From Aquimarina sp. Aq78 (GTDB taxonomy: Bacteria > Bacteroidota > Bacteroidia > Flavobacteriales > Flavobacteriaceae), in contig NZ_OMKA01000003.1 in assembly GCF_900299525.1 (NCBI RefSeq), forward strand, positions 434,001 to 498,000: a stretch of DNA of 64,000 nt. Direction: 5' to 3'. The notes under the pieces were generated by a model, which did not search any database, was not told the origin of the DNA, and saw only the letters and a program-made list of their open reading frames with translations. This document shows positions 9,329 to 18,908 of the stretch, in pieces. The translations under genes and the position numbers were made by a program. Each line of letters starts with the position of its first letter. The first letter of the stretch is position 1.

Positions 9329-9679
9329 TTATTTTTCAGTATAAAGTTTCATTGCCATATCAAATATGCTATGAATTTTTTCTATCGGAATATCTTTATT
9401 CGGGTCAATCATTAATAATTTTGTAAACGTCCTTTTTCCCTGAATTAAGTCTGGATGGTTAATTTTTACACCTTTTCCAATTGCTATGTAAGGGAATTGT
9501 GTTTTCTTATCTACCCATAAATAGCAAAAGATCTGATTTTTATACATAAAGCAAGGTAAGCGGTAATACCATTTCGACTCAAATTCGGAATTATAATCGG
9601 TTATTATAGCTTTTAATCCCAAAAGGCAACTTTTAATTGGTTCTTCTTTATCAAAATAAAAATTGTCTATAGCTTTCAT
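9329..9679 (-). CDS. DUF1801-like protein
   Basis: The 116-residue protein fits the small alpha/beta DUF1801 (YdhG-like) family: an N-terminal helix, a WYYRLPCFMYKNQIFCYLW core and a basic C-terminal helix. Members are cytosolic and biochemically undefined. The gene stands alone, with the AraC terminator at 9729-9760 just upstream of it. No regulatory signal was recognised. Confidence 0.75.
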   Translation of the reverse strand: MKAIDNFYFDKEEPIKSCLLGLKAIITDYNSEFESKWYYRLPCFMYKNQIFCYLWVDKKTQFPYIAIGKGVKINHPDLIQGKRTFTKLLMIDPNKDIPIEKIHSIFDMAMKLYTEK

Positions 9680-9728
9680 ACAGATTGTTAATAGTATTAC
9701 ACCACTTACACTAGGTATTAAATGTATT

Positions 9729-9760
9729 AAAAAAGCGCAAATTTTTATGATTTGCGCTTA
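9729..9760 (-). terminator. Rho-independent terminator of the AraC gene
   Basis: A 10-bp perfect stem (AAGCGCAAAT at 9734-9743 with ATTTGCGCTT at 9751-9760) is followed on the minus strand by a T-run. It lies 43 bp after the stop of the AraC regulator gene. Confidence 0.75.
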
Positions 9761-9802
9761 ATTAGCTATTTTGTATTTACACTTTGCGATAGTTTTATGT
9801 AT

Positions 9803-10720
9803 TCAATTATATGCTTTTCTAAATTCTATGGGAGACATGTCTGTTTTATTTTTGAAGAGCTTTGTAAATGATGCCGGGTGTTCAAAACCCAAATTATAAG
9901 CAATTTCACTTACCGAAAGCAATGTTGTTGATAGCTGTTCTTTGGCCTTTTCTACTAATTTATTATGAATATGTTGTTGTGTACTTTGCCCGGTTAATGA
10001 TTTGAGCATACTGCTCAAGTAATTCGGAGTAAGGTTTAAGCAATTAGCCACCCATTGAACAGTAGGCAGGCCTTTTTCAACTAAGCTATCAACTTTAAAG
10101 TAATCTGATAAGATTTGTTCTAGCTGACCTAACACCTGGTGGTTAGAAATCTTACGAGTGATGAACTGTCGTTCATAAAAGCGTTCTGCATAATTGAGAA
10201 GCAACTCTAACTGTGAAATAATAATTTTCTGACTAAACTTATCCATATTTGATTGATACTCGCGTTGGATATTCTTCAAGAGATCCAGCATCATTTGTTC
10301 TTCTTTTTCAGAAAGGAAAAGCGCTTCATTTACCGTATATCCAAAAAAATCATAATTTGTTATTTGCGTCGCCAACGGTGAATTCCATAAAAAATCAGGA
10401 TGAACTAATAGTAACCAACCTGAAGGTTTATGATCTTTAATATTAGGGTTATTTCCTAAACTCATCACCTGTTTTGGTGCTACAAATGTCATGATACCTT
10501 CATCAAAATCATACTCTTGTTGCCCATAAAAAAATTTATGTGCTACGTTTCGCTTTAATCCAATAGTATAATAGTCTTGTTTCCATTTTAGTTCTTCAAT
10601 ATCCGATGGATACCTAACCTGACTATAATCCACTAAACTTATTAACGGATGTTCGGGAGCGGCAATATTAGCTAATTTATGATAATCACTTACTTTTTTA
10701 AAATGCTTTAAGTCTTTCAT
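9803..10720 (-). CDS. AraC family transcriptional regulator
   Basis: The 305-residue protein has an N-terminal cupin-like sensing region (about 30-170) and a C-terminal double helix-turn-helix (about 205-305), with the hallmark second-helix text SEIAYNLGFEHPASFTKLFKNKT and the PIEFRK end. It lies directly downstream of the SDR gene at 10743-11498 (gap about 22 bp, same strand), so the two may form an operon in which it regulates reductase expression. The effector is unknown. Confidence 0.9.
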   Translation of the reverse strand: MKDLKHFKKVSDYHKLANIAAPEHPLISLVDYSQVRYPSDIEELKWKQDYYTIGLKRNVAHKFFYGQQEYDFDEGIMTFVAPKQVMSLGNNPNIKDHKPSGWLLLVHPDFLWNSPLATQITNYDFFGYTVNEALFLSEKEEQMMLDLLKNIQREYQSNMDKFSQKIIISQLELLLNYAERFYERQFITRKISNHQVLGQLEQILSDYFKVDSLVEKGLPTVQWVANCLNLTPNYLSSMLKSLTGQSTQQHIHNKLVEKAKEQLSTTLLSVSEIAYNLGFEHPASFTKLFKNKTDMSPIEFRKAYN

Positions 10721-10742
10721 TATACTAAATTTATGGATTTTT

Positions 10743-11498
10743 TTATGTCAACATACCTCCTGAGACTTCAATACGTTGTCCATTAATCCAACCTGCTTTA
10801 TCAGAACATAAAAAAGCAACGATTCCTCCAATATCTTCAGCTTCACCAACACGCCCTAATGCAGTAATACTAGAAATTAAAGCTGCTTTTTGTTCATCTT
10901 TATTACTTCCTCCTGCAAAATCGGTTGCAATGGCTCCTGGTGCGATAACATTAGCTGTAATTTTACGTTGTCCTAATTCTTTTGTTAAATAACGTGTAAA
11001 AACTTCTATACCTCCCTTCATCATTGCATATGCAGACATACCTGGTAGACTAAAACGGGTTAATCCACTAGAAATATTGATGATTCGCCCTCCTTTATTA
11101 AGAAAAGGTAATGCTGATTGGGTTAGAAAATAAATACTTTTAAGATGCACATTCATCATTTCATCAAATTCTTCCTCCGTTGTATCTGAAACCAAATTAT
11201 GTACTCCTGTTCCGGCATTATTGATTAAAAAATCAAAATTAAGGTTACCATTTTCTTCTTTTAAATAATTGGTCACTTTGTTTATGAATTCTTGTCCGTT
11301 TTTATAGTTGGTAGCATCAAAAGGAAAAGCTATAGCTTTCTGCCCCAGTGCCTCTATTTCTGAAATAACTTCTTTTGCTTTGTTCCCGTTTTTATGATAA
11401 GAAAAGATAATATTCACACCATCTTTTGCTAGATTGATTGCCATATCACGACCTAATCCACGGCTTCCGCCTGTAATAATTGCAGTTTTTTGACTCAT
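10743..11498 (-). CDS. SDR family oxidoreductase
   Basis: This classical short-chain dehydrogenase/reductase has about 251 residues from the preferred ATG at 11498 (MSQKTAIITGG). An upstream ATG at 11525 adds nine residues before the Rossmann fold and is less likely. The NAD(P) motif is TGGSRGLG, the structural motif is NNAG, and the catalytic Ser in INISSG and Tyr-x-x-x-Lys in YAMMK are present. The C-terminus has the usual GWINGQRIEVSGGM. It probably reduces a small carbonyl using NADPH; the substrate is unknown. The AraC regulator follows immediately. Confidence 0.9.
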   Translation of the reverse strand: MSQKTAIITGGSRGLGRDMAINLAKDGVNIIFSYHKNGNKAKEVISEIEALGQKAIAFPFDATNYKNGQEFINKVTNYLKEENGNLNFDFLINNAGTGVHNLVSDTTEEEFDEMMNVHLKSIYFLTQSALPFLNKGGRIINISSGLTRFSLPGMSAYAMMKGGIEVFTRYLTKELGQRKITANVIAPGAIATDFAGGSNKDEQKAALISSITALGRVGEAEDIGGIVAFLCSDKAGWINGQRIEVSGGMLT

Positions 11499-11682
11499 TT
11501 TTATTGTTTTTAATTTACAATACAAAGTTGAGTTTATAAAGCAACTAGTTCTTTTCCAAATCTACTTTTATCTTGTTCTAATCTATGATATAAAGGCAAA
11601 CCATTTCTAACAACAATATAAATGTAATGATCAAATACATTCGTTTGTCTAATATTGCGCATGAAATCTAAACTCTTTATCT

Positions 11683-11717
11683 AAAAAGCAAAAAGCTACC
11701 AGATAGGTAGCTTTTTG
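11683..11717 (-). terminator. Rho-independent terminator of the GlsB-like gene
   Basis: A 12-bp perfect stem (CAAAAAGCTACC at 11689-11700, complement at 11706-11717) with loop AGATA is followed on the minus strand by a T-rich tract. It lies 75 bp after the stop at 11792. Confidence 0.8.
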
Positions 11718-11791
11718 TAGTATGATTAGAATCAAATTTATCTTACTCTCATATCGATAAAACATCTATATGACTATAGTAAGTATATTGA

Positions 11792-12040
11792 TTACCGTTT
11801 TTTAAATATTAGATTGAGCAAGAACAGAATGATTATCGCTCCGATAGCCCCAGTAAGTATCGCACCGATCCAACCGGTACCCAGGCTAATTCCCAATCTT
11901 CCCAAAAGCCAGTATCCTACATAACTACCGACGATTCCAACTATAATATTTCCGATGAGACCTAAACCACCACCTTTATAAATGGTACCTCCTAGCCAAC
12001 CAGCTACTGCTCCAATAACAATTGTTACAATTATTTCCAT
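11792..12040 (-). CDS. GlsB/YeaQ/YmgE family membrane protein
   Basis: The 82-residue protein is nearly all hydrophobic, with three membrane segments and glycine-rich motifs (GAVAGWLGG, GLGLIGNIIVGIVGS) typical of the transglycosylase-associated protein family. Members are small inner-membrane proteins linked to stress responses; the molecular role is not established. It is a single-gene unit with a strong terminator at 11689-11717. The ATG at 12040 gives the usual family length. Confidence 0.92.
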   Translation of the reverse strand: MEIIVTIVIGAVAGWLGGTIYKGGGLGLIGNIIVGIVGSYVGYWLLGRLGISLGTGWIGAILTGAIGAIIILFLLNLIFKKR

Positions 12041-12246
12041 ATTGTTAGTTTTAAATTATTAATAAAGTGTTAATATATTAAAAAAATACGAACTTATCTG
12101 ATATGTTTAGCTTTTCAATGTTATAATATGATCGACCTCTTCTTAATGATAAGTCTTTTTTTTAGTATTATTTTATTATCATTCATAGTAAAGATTATCA
12201 ACAACTTAAGAATAAAAAAAACTATTAACGATACTATAAAATCCAG

Positions 12247-12981
12247 CTACCTTTGGGTTTTAACTGTATAACTCTTTAGTGTTCCATCGGTTATAAATCC
12301 AATTTTAGAATAAATTCTCTCACCAGATCTAGATGCCACTAAAACAACGATATCACTTAGATTTCTGTACGCTTCAAATAATAGCTTGTTGGTCATAATT
12401 TTACCTAATCCCATTCCTCTATATTCTGGTAGTGTTCCTATCATATGTATCCCAGAACATCCATTTTTATCATGATATATAATTCCGCAACTTACATATT
12501 CACTGTTATATTTACCCAAAAAAAGATGTATGTTTTTTTGGTGTTTAACTAATGAAATTATAGTCTCGGGGAGTATTTGATATCCAAATGAATTTGATGA
12601 AACTCTTGCAAATACTATTGCCTTGTTATCATCATCAACGGGCTCTATCGTAGCAAAATTATCTAAAGGTGCAGTATGCTTAGAAGTTTCCAAAAACATT
12701 GCTTTTACCATTGATTGCTGCTCAAAATCGTGCTGTAGTAATCGTTTTTCTATATTTTCATTTTCGGCTACTCCTAATGATTTTGGCAAGACCCCATTCT
12801 TCATTTCTGTATGAAGTTGTTTCAGGTTTACTGTTTCTGGATCTATCTCAAAAATTTTATTGGGCCAGGAGTTTTTTTCGGGTTTGGTATAGACATACCC
12901 CTCTCCTCTATTAAAAAAGCCTCCCTGTGTTCCTATATATTCCCAAAATTCAAAAAGGTGGTTTATTATGGTCTCCTTCAT
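12247..12981 (-). CDS. GNAT family N-acetyltransferase
   Basis: The 244-residue protein carries a GNAT fold in its C-terminal half (about 120-244). The acetyl-CoA-binding motif A reads LPEYRGMGLGKIMTNKLL, followed by ASRSGERIYSKIGF. The first 110 residues are a less conserved extension. It acetylates an unknown small molecule or protein amine. It lies 5 bp downstream of the NTF2-like gene at 12987-13400 on the same strand, so the two are probably co-transcribed. Confidence 0.85.
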   Translation of the reverse strand: MKETIINHLFEFWEYIGTQGGFFNRGEGYVYTKPEKNSWPNKIFEIDPETVNLKQLHTEMKNGVLPKSLGVAENENIEKRLLQHDFEQQSMVKAMFLETSKHTAPLDNFATIEPVDDDNKAIVFARVSSNSFGYQILPETIISLVKHQKNIHLFLGKYNSEYVSCGIIYHDKNGCSGIHMIGTLPEYRGMGLGKIMTNKLLFEAYRNLSDIVVLVASRSGERIYSKIGFITDGTLKSYTVKTQR

Positions 12982-12986
12982 AAAAT

Positions 12987-13400
12987 TTAGTTCTGTGAAG
13001 TTTTTACAAAAGCTGCCGAATCTTCATAAAATCTATATTCTTTAATTTTTCCATCTTCAATTATGCTTATCTGAGCCCAATCACTTATAAATAATTTGCC
13101 AGTTGCTTTTACTTCGTGTGAAAATTTTCCATTTGCAAAAACGACATTTCCTTCAGAGATTACCCTTTCTACACTAAATTCTTTGGTCGTAAAAGAATTA
13201 ACTATGTTAGCAATAAACTGCTTTGCTTCTTCTTTGGTTCTATATGTACCATGAAGTTGATCTTTTTTACGTTCTTGGTCACGTACACTTACGATCAGGC
13301 AATTTTCATGAAACAAATTTACTACTTTATCCATATTGCCATTTTGAAAAGCATTAAAATAATCATGTACTACTGTGCTACTGTTTTCTGTATTTTTCAT
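12987..13400 (-). CDS. NTF2-like (SnoaL-type) protein
   Basis: This 137-residue soluble protein has the alpha+beta NTF2/SnoaL pattern: an N-terminal helix (VVHDYFNAFQNGNMDKVVNLF), a conical barrel, and the C-terminal strand pair WAQISIIEDGKIKEYRFYED. Such proteins can be isomerases, cyclases or binding proteins. It sits between the FMN reductase gene (30 bp upstream) and the GNAT gene (5 bp downstream), suggesting an operon. The substrate is unknown. Confidence 0.85.
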   Translation of the reverse strand: MKNTENSSTVVHDYFNAFQNGNMDKVVNLFHENCLIVSVRDQERKKDQLHGTYRTKEEAKQFIANIVNSFTTKEFSVERVISEGNVVFANGKFSHEVKATGKLFISDWAQISIIEDGKIKEYRFYEDSAAFVKTSQN

Positions 13401-13430
13401 GTTTTTTGTTTTTATAGAGTGAATACTTAT

Positions 13431-13961
13431 TTATTGCATTAATGTCTTAACTTCTTTGTCTAGTTTTGCGTTCTCTAATGGATCTAGAATTGATGAATTG
13501 TTTACATCAAACTTGTTATTAAAATCTCCTAAAGAATATATACCAGATAGGTTCCCACCCCATATTGGGAAGAGTTTTTCTAAAATCTGAAGATGTGATG
13601 CTCCTCCTGTTACTCCAGGAGAGGTGCTCATTAACACTACGGGTTTGTCTCCAAAAAATCGTTGATCGATTCTTGAAAGCCAATCTATGATGTTTTTGAA
13701 AAAAGATGAAGGAAGTCCGTTATGCTCTGGTGAAGCAATCATAAACCCTTCTGCCTTTGTAAAAAGTTGAAAAAGCTCTTTTATCGGTTTTGGAATACCT
13801 TTCTCTTCTATGACCGGACTATAAATAGGAACTATATAATCTGATAATTGTATGAGATGTACATTAGTATGCTCATCGATTTTATTGACTGCTGCAATCA
13901 ATAATTGTTGATTGATTGATTTAGGGTTATTACTTCCCGAAAAAGCAAGGATTTTTTTCAT
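13431..13961 (-). CDS. NADPH-dependent FMN reductase family protein
   Basis: The 176-residue flavodoxin-like protein starts with LAFSGSNNPKSINQQLL (phosphate-binding loop for FMN) and has the family motif SPEHNGLPSSFFKNIIDWLSR. It probably reduces flavin or quinone-like substrates with NADPH in the cytosol. It heads a same-strand run with the NTF2-like and GNAT genes (gaps 30 and 5 bp). The Crp/Fnr gene upstream is 78 bp away, so shared regulation is possible but unproven. Confidence 0.9.
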   Translation of the reverse strand: MKKILAFSGSNNPKSINQQLLIAAVNKIDEHTNVHLIQLSDYIVPIYSPVIEEKGIPKPIKELFQLFTKAEGFMIASPEHNGLPSSFFKNIIDWLSRIDQRFFGDKPVVLMSTSPGVTGGASHLQILEKLFPIWGGNLSGIYSLGDFNNKFDVNNSSILDPLENAKLDKEVKTLMQ

Positions 13962-14039
13962 TTGTACTATTTTTTAAATTATTTAGTACAAACTAACTGC
14001 TATTTGGCATTAAAAATCTTAAGGTATCTTAAGAACGGA

Positions 14040-14621
14040 TCATATTCCAGTTTTTTTTCTTAATGCGCTTAAAAACTCTGGAGTCATTCCTAAATATGAA
14101 GCAATCATGTATTGCGGAACACGCTGTTCGATATCCCTATATTTTGAACGAAACTCAAAATATCGTTCTTCCGCTGTTTTACTTAAAGTATTAAGTGTAC
14201 GATCTTGCAAAGCAACATATGCTTTTTCAAACTTAAACCTAAAAAAACGTTCTATTGCCGGTACCTGGTCATATAATTGATTTAATGTATCCCGATGAAT
14301 TTGTAGTATTACACTATGTTCTAATGCCTGGATAAAGTGTCTGGCCGGAGTTCTGGTAAGGTAACTATACAGATCATTAACCCACCAACCTTCTATTCCA
14401 AATTGAATGATATGTTCTCGCGCTTCTTCATCCATATAATAACTTCTTAGAGCTCCTTCTGTTATAAATCTCATATGTAAAGAAACCTCCCCTGTATACA
14501 ACAGAACTTCTTTCTTTTTTAAAGTTACCGCATGAAAACATTCACTAACGCAATTGGCATCATGATCTGTAAGGACAATACTTTCTCTAAAATGTTGTAT
14601 TAATTTATCAATTGGATCCAT
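14040..14621 (-). CDS. Crp/Fnr family transcriptional regulator
   Basis: The 193-residue protein has a cyclic-nucleotide-binding-like barrel (about 15-115, VLLYTGEVSLHMRFITEGALRS) and a C-terminal helix-turn-helix with PQYMIASYLGMTPEFLSALRKK. No 4Fe-4S cysteine pattern is present. It is 2 bp downstream of the GNAT gene at 14624-15184, hence almost certainly co-transcribed with it. It may control the FMN reductase unit that follows at 13431-13961. The ligand is unknown. Confidence 0.9.
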   Translation of the reverse strand: MDPIDKLIQHFRESIVLTDHDANCVSECFHAVTLKKKEVLLYTGEVSLHMRFITEGALRSYYMDEEAREHIIQFGIEGWWVNDLYSYLTRTPARHFIQALEHSVILQIHRDTLNQLYDQVPAIERFFRFKFEKAYVALQDRTLNTLSKTAEERYFEFRSKYRDIEQRVPQYMIASYLGMTPEFLSALRKKTGI

Positions 14622-14623
14622 AT

Positions 14624-15184
14624 CTACAACACTGATTTTTTCATATCAAAAGCAAGTCCGATATACGAATTGTTATTAAACTCGAATTCATCTATTATTT
14701 TCCAGCCCAATTTCTTAGTATGTGCTTTTTCAGAAATAACATTCACTTTATTTATAAATGTTATGCTAATAGGATATTTTTTTATGAATTCGATTCTCAT
14801 TTCTTCAAAAATCAAATTTAGCAGTCCTTTACCACGGTAATCCTTATCAATACAAACCGGCCCGTATTGAAAACTATTTTCTGTTGAAATTTGATATCCT
14901 TCGAATGATAATTTTGGAAAACGAGATATCATAACATTAAAAATTTCCCATTGCTCAAAATATTTCCAGTTTCCGGCAAAAGCATAAGCCACAATTACAT
15001 CATTATCATTTTCTGCAATAAAAATTCCGTTTTGCTTTATAATCTCTTCAATTTGACTAGTAGTAAATGGGGTGGTCACAAAACCTGTTTCTCGTTCTTT
15101 TTCGGTTAAATTACTAAACAGGTTCTTTTCCTGAAGTGAAAGAATTCCTTTTATATCAGCTACTTTACCAATACGTGTTCTCAT
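14624..15184 (-). CDS. GNAT family N-acetyltransferase
   Basis: The 186-residue protein has a full GNAT domain; the acetyl-CoA loop is represented by VCIDKDYRGKGLLNLIFEEM and the C-terminal strand by KKLGWKIIDEFEFNNNSYIGLAFDM. The target is unknown. It is followed 2 bp later by the Crp/Fnr regulator gene, forming a tight two-gene unit. No membrane segment or signal peptide is seen. Confidence 0.87.
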   Translation of the reverse strand: MRTRIGKVADIKGILSLQEKNLFSNLTEKERETGFVTTPFTTSQIEEIIKQNGIFIAENDNDVIVAYAFAGNWKYFEQWEIFNVMISRFPKLSFEGYQISTENSFQYGPVCIDKDYRGKGLLNLIFEEMRIEFIKKYPISITFINKVNVISEKAHTKKLGWKIIDEFEFNNNSYIGLAFDMKKSVL

Positions 15185-15374
15185 TATTTTTATGCTATTT
15201 TACCAAAGAATACTACATCATTATTTAGGTATAATTTCCCAGGTGAGTATATTTCTTATCCAGGTAACTAAGGTAGTTAATCTTTTATGTTTTTGAAATA
15301 AGACGAATCTAGATTTACACGCTAAATCAATTAAATTTTGAAGGTATTGTAAGTGTGTGATCTGAAATCAGGGT

Positions 15375-18300
15375 TTAAGAATCTATAGGAAATAATTTTA
15401 ACCCTTCATTTTTACATTGCATAAGGATATATTTTTTATCACCGATCATTATACGTTCTGCAGCTTTTATTTCTAACCCGTGTAGTGCAGGCAATGTCGC
15501 AGAAAAACGTAGAGGAGTTTCCTGATTTCTATACAGAAGATATCCTTTATTGGCATCGTAACGTATCGTTTCTACTTCGGCTTCATATAATGAGCCTACT
15601 CCAAAAATGTCATTTACTCCGTCCTTATTAAAATCTTCGACAACAAAATCTGTAGTTGGCCCAAATTGAGCTTGTACTGGTAATGATGTTATATTAAAAT
15701 TTCCTTTTCCATCATTAATCAGTATAACAGTAGTAAACTCCTTAGCCATGTAATGAGTTGCTTCTTTCAAGTCCTGATCTCCATAAATATCAGACAGTGA
15801 TGCGTTTGCAAATTCCCCATAGGTTTTAAACTTATTCTTTAACATGGGTAATTGCTCAGAGGAGCATTGTTTCCCTCTCACGGGCAATAGTAATCCTGTT
15901 TTGGATTCTTTACTCAAAATAATATCCAAACTTTGGTTTTGATCAAAATCTTTGGTGTAAATGTGTAGTGGTTTGTCTTTTGTAGGATGAAACTTAGTAT
16001 TCTGGCCCATATTTCCTATTAAATAATCCACATCCCCATCACTATCAATATCTGTAGGGTGTATCGTAAAATACCATCCAGAAGTATGTTGTAATGCGTC
16101 TATATCTTTTTTAATCAATACTCCTTTATCATTATCAAAAATGGTAATTGGCATCCACTCTCCGATTACCAAAAGGTCTTCGTCTCCATCCTTATCATAA
16201 TCAGAAAAAACAGCGCCATTTACCATGTTTAGTTGTTCTTGTCCTTTGATCATTTTATGGGTTCCCTTCACAAAATTTCCTCGGTCATTTCTTAGCATAT
16301 ATGAAAGTGATGACATAGGATATTTACCCGGGACTACTCCTCCACCAATAAAAAGATCAAGATCACCATCCTGATCAACATCAGATGCAGCCACGGCAGA
16401 AGATATCGATTTGATCTTAGGAAATGTAGTATCTCTGGTAAAATTACCTTTCCCATCATTTGTATAGACTCTATCGACAAGCCAATCACTATTTTCCTGA
16501 TCTTCATAACTTCCACTCGCTACATATAAATCCTGATCTCCATCATTATCAAGATCAAAAAATAATGCCTGGTTATCTTCAAATTCTTTATCATTCTGAA
16601 AAACGGAAATACTAGAAGTCCTAAATGTGCCATCTTCTTTCTGAATATAGATTGCTGCAGGTGCTCCTTTGGCATTCCCCACAAAGAAATCATCTTTTCC
16701 ATCGTTATTTACATCACCAACGGTAAGTGCTTTCCCTTTTTCGCTTTGTTTTTGCGGTAATAATAACTGAAGTTTGTAATCATCAAAATTACGTTCGGTA
16801 TTTTTATACTGAATCCCAAATTGAGAAGCATCAATCACAGTTGAGATATTTGTATGTTGCTTTTTAGTTTTCTCTGCGGTTGACTGTGCATCTTTTTGAT
16901 TGATCTCGAGCAATTGATTCCCTTTTATATCCTGAAGTGTAGTATATGCTCCTTGAGGCCATTGTACTTGTATACTATCTATCATTGTTATATCTCCTAA
17001 TCCAAAATGTATTCGTTGACTTACAGAAGATTGAAATCCTCTTACAGGATAATGCGTTTTTGACTGTTGTTGGTCTTTGGTATAGATATTAACTTTTGCA
17101 CCAATACCATTGAGATTTTTATCACCACCAGAAAGTATAATCGATATATAGTTATTGTCCTGGTTATTTTTATAGATACTTGCAGTTTCCATCTGATTGT
17201 TGAGGATAAGATCAAGATCTCCATCATTATCAAGATCAGCATAGGCAACCCCATTAGAATTTACTTTTTCTTGTAGTCCCCATTCTTTGGTAACAGGTAA
17301 AAACGTTAAGTCTCCATTATTAAGAAACATTTTGTTACTTAATTTGCTAGAAGGCATCATACCAATTGCTTCGTCTAATGTTACTTTTTTTCGATTACGA
17401 ATATTAGTCTTCATTCTATTTCTAAAATCCTGGTTAGAAAGATCATGAAGGATACCATTAGTCACAAAAAGGTCATTAAATCCATCATTATCAAAATCTG
17501 CCAATACAGGAGCCCAACTCCAATCTGTATTTGAAATACCAGACAATTGCCCTATTTCACTATACATACCATTCCCCAGGTTTAGTTGTAACGCATTAGA
17601 CATGTATTGATGATGATACCCTGCTTCAACCAACTCGTTGAAATTTTCGGTACTCATCGATGCCATATTTTCTTTACTTCTTTTATGATCATCAGACATC
17701 ATATCCAAAACCACCAGATCAGGTTTTAAATCATTATTAATATCAGCAAAATCAGATCCCATACTATTTGCAGTGATATGGTCAAAAGTGTTAAGGATGG
17801 TGTTGGTAAATGTACCATCGTGATTATTGATATAAAGAAAATCAGATTCTAAAAAATCATTAGCTACATAAACATCGGGCCAATTGTCTTCATTAAAATC
17901 GCCAATAGAAGCACTAAGTCCCCAGGCTTTATTTAATAGTCCCGATTTTTGAGTAATATCGGTAAACTTTCCTTCGTTATTTTCAAAAAGCTGGTCGCTA
18001 CTTTCGGGAAGATAATTAAATTGGATTCTTGGGTCTATCGTTACATTATTATTAAAATCCGGTCTGTGATTTAATAGGTATATATCTAAATCTCCATCTT
18101 TATCAAAATCCAAATAATAAGCCTGAGTTGAAAAAGCACTGGATGCCAAACCATATTGATCAGCTTGCTCTATAAATGTTCCATTTTTCTGGTTGATATA
18201 CAGTTTATTCTTTCTTTTACCCTCATCTTTAAGTGCTCCTGATTTACATACATAAATATCTAACCAACCATCGGTGTTGATATCTATCATAGAAACACCA

Positions 18301-18668
18301 GTAGACCAACCTTCCTGATCTGTAACTCCTGCATTTTTTGTGATATCATCAAAAACAAAATCACCTTTATTAAGGTAAAGTTTATTAGTGCCTTGATTAG
18401 AACTAAAATATATGTCTTCTAATCCATCATTATTAATATCTCCTACAGCTACGCCCCCTCCATTATAGATATATGAATAATTAAGAAAATTGAAATATAA
18501 TGTTTCTTCGATCTTATTTTTAAAACCAATAGTACTATGAGTTTCTGAAACTTTTTCAAATAGTGTTGAAATTTGCTTTGTTTCTACAACAGTAGTATCT
18601 TCTTTCTGATGCTTTGAGCAACCAGAAAAAATCAAAATCAGCACTATGAGGTAAAATGTATTCTGCAT
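15375..18668 (-). CDS. VCBS/FG-GAP repeat lipoprotein with UnbV/ASPIC domain
   Basis: The 1097-residue protein has a lipoprotein signal (FSGC, Cys17). It then holds about a dozen FG-GAP/VCBS repeats with calcium-binding DxDxDG-type loops, for example GDINNDGLEDIYFSSN, DFDKDGDLDIYLLN and DVDQDGDLDLFIGGG. Between two repeat blocks lies a UnbV/ASPIC domain (about 540-600, QRIHFGLGDITMIDSIQVQWP). These are beta-propeller proteins of the Bacteroidetes surface, often linked to polymer binding or paired with SusCD-like genes; no such pair is adjacent here. It stands alone, divergent from the DUF255 gene. The ligand is unknown. Confidence 0.92.
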   Translation of the reverse strand: MQNTFYLIVLILIFSGCSKHQKEDTTVVETKQISTLFEKVSETHSTIGFKNKIEETLYFNFLNYSYIYNGGGVAVGDINNDGLEDIYFSSNQGTNKLYLNKGDFVFDDITKNAGVTDQEGWSTGVSMIDINTDGWLDIYVCKSGALKDEGKRKNKLYINQKNGTFIEQADQYGLASSAFSTQAYYLDFDKDGDLDIYLLNHRPDFNNNVTIDPRIQFNYLPESSDQLFENNEGKFTDITQKSGLLNKAWGLSASIGDFNEDNWPDVYVANDFLESDFLYINNHDGTFTNTILNTFDHITANSMGSDFADINNDLKPDLVVLDMMSDDHKRSKENMASMSTENFNELVEAGYHHQYMSNALQLNLGNGMYSEIGQLSGISNTDWSWAPVLADFDNDGFNDLFVTNGILHDLSNQDFRNRMKTNIRNRKKVTLDEAIGMMPSSKLSNKMFLNNGDLTFLPVTKEWGLQEKVNSNGVAYADLDNDGDLDLILNNQMETASIYKNNQDNNYISIILSGGDKNLNGIGAKVNIYTKDQQQSKTHYPVRGFQSSVSQRIHFGLGDITMIDSIQVQWPQGAYTTLQDIKGNQLLEINQKDAQSTAEKTKKQHTNISTVIDASQFGIQYKNTERNFDDYKLQLLLPQKQSEKGKALTVGDVNNDGKDDFFVGNAKGAPAAIYIQKEDGTFRTSSISVFQNDKEFEDNQALFFDLDNDGDQDLYVASGSYEDQENSDWLVDRVYTNDGKGNFTRDTTFPKIKSISSAVAASDVDQDGDLDLFIGGGVVPGKYPMSSLSYMLRNDRGNFVKGTHKMIKGQEQLNMVNGAVFSDYDKDGDEDLLVIGEWMPITIFDNDKGVLIKKDIDALQHTSGWYFTIHPTDIDSDGDVDYLIGNMGQNTKFHPTKDKPLHIYTKDFDQNQSLDIILSKESKTGLLLPVRGKQCSSEQLPMLKNKFKTYGEFANASLSDIYGDQDLKEATHYMAKEFTTVILINDGKGNFNITSLPVQAQFGPTTDFVVEDFNKDGVNDIFGVGSLYEAEVETIRYDANKGYLLYRNQETPLRFSATLPALHGLEIKAAERIMIGDKKYILMQCKNEGLKLFPIDS

Positions 18669-18851
18669 AATATTTTAAAAAATTAAGTCCTCCTTTTTCG
18701 AGGGAATTTGAAAATAAGGAACATTTTTTTTTATTGTAAACTTATCCTCTAAACAGCGTGTTTTTATAGACAAACAACTTGAATTAATTTATCAAATGAC
18801 GGCACTACACTATACATTTCTTATTATAAATAAATCTCTAAAGCGTCGTAC

Positions 18852-18882
18852 TTGGGGATATTATACAAATTATTGTACTTTG
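18852..18882 (+). promoter_or_regulatory. Candidate promoter of the DUF255 gene
   Basis: A TTG at 18852-18854 and GTACTTTG at 18875-18882, spaced by 20 bp, approximate the Flavobacteriia consensus TTG-N17-23-TAnnTTTG. The initial TA of the -7 box is not matched. Its position supports translation from 18909 rather than from the upstream ATG inside this element. Confidence 0.45.
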
Positions 18883-18908
18883 CCCTAAATATACCTTTTT
18901 GTAACGAA

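Noticed and set aside
16334..17276. Short ORFs inside the VCBS repeat gene on both strands
   Set aside because: They are by-products of Asp/Gly-rich repeat codons and have low-complexity Ile/Met translations.
18852..18908. Longer start for the DUF255 gene
   Set aside because: The extra 19 codons overlap the predicted promoter, and the shorter form gives a proper lipoprotein signal.
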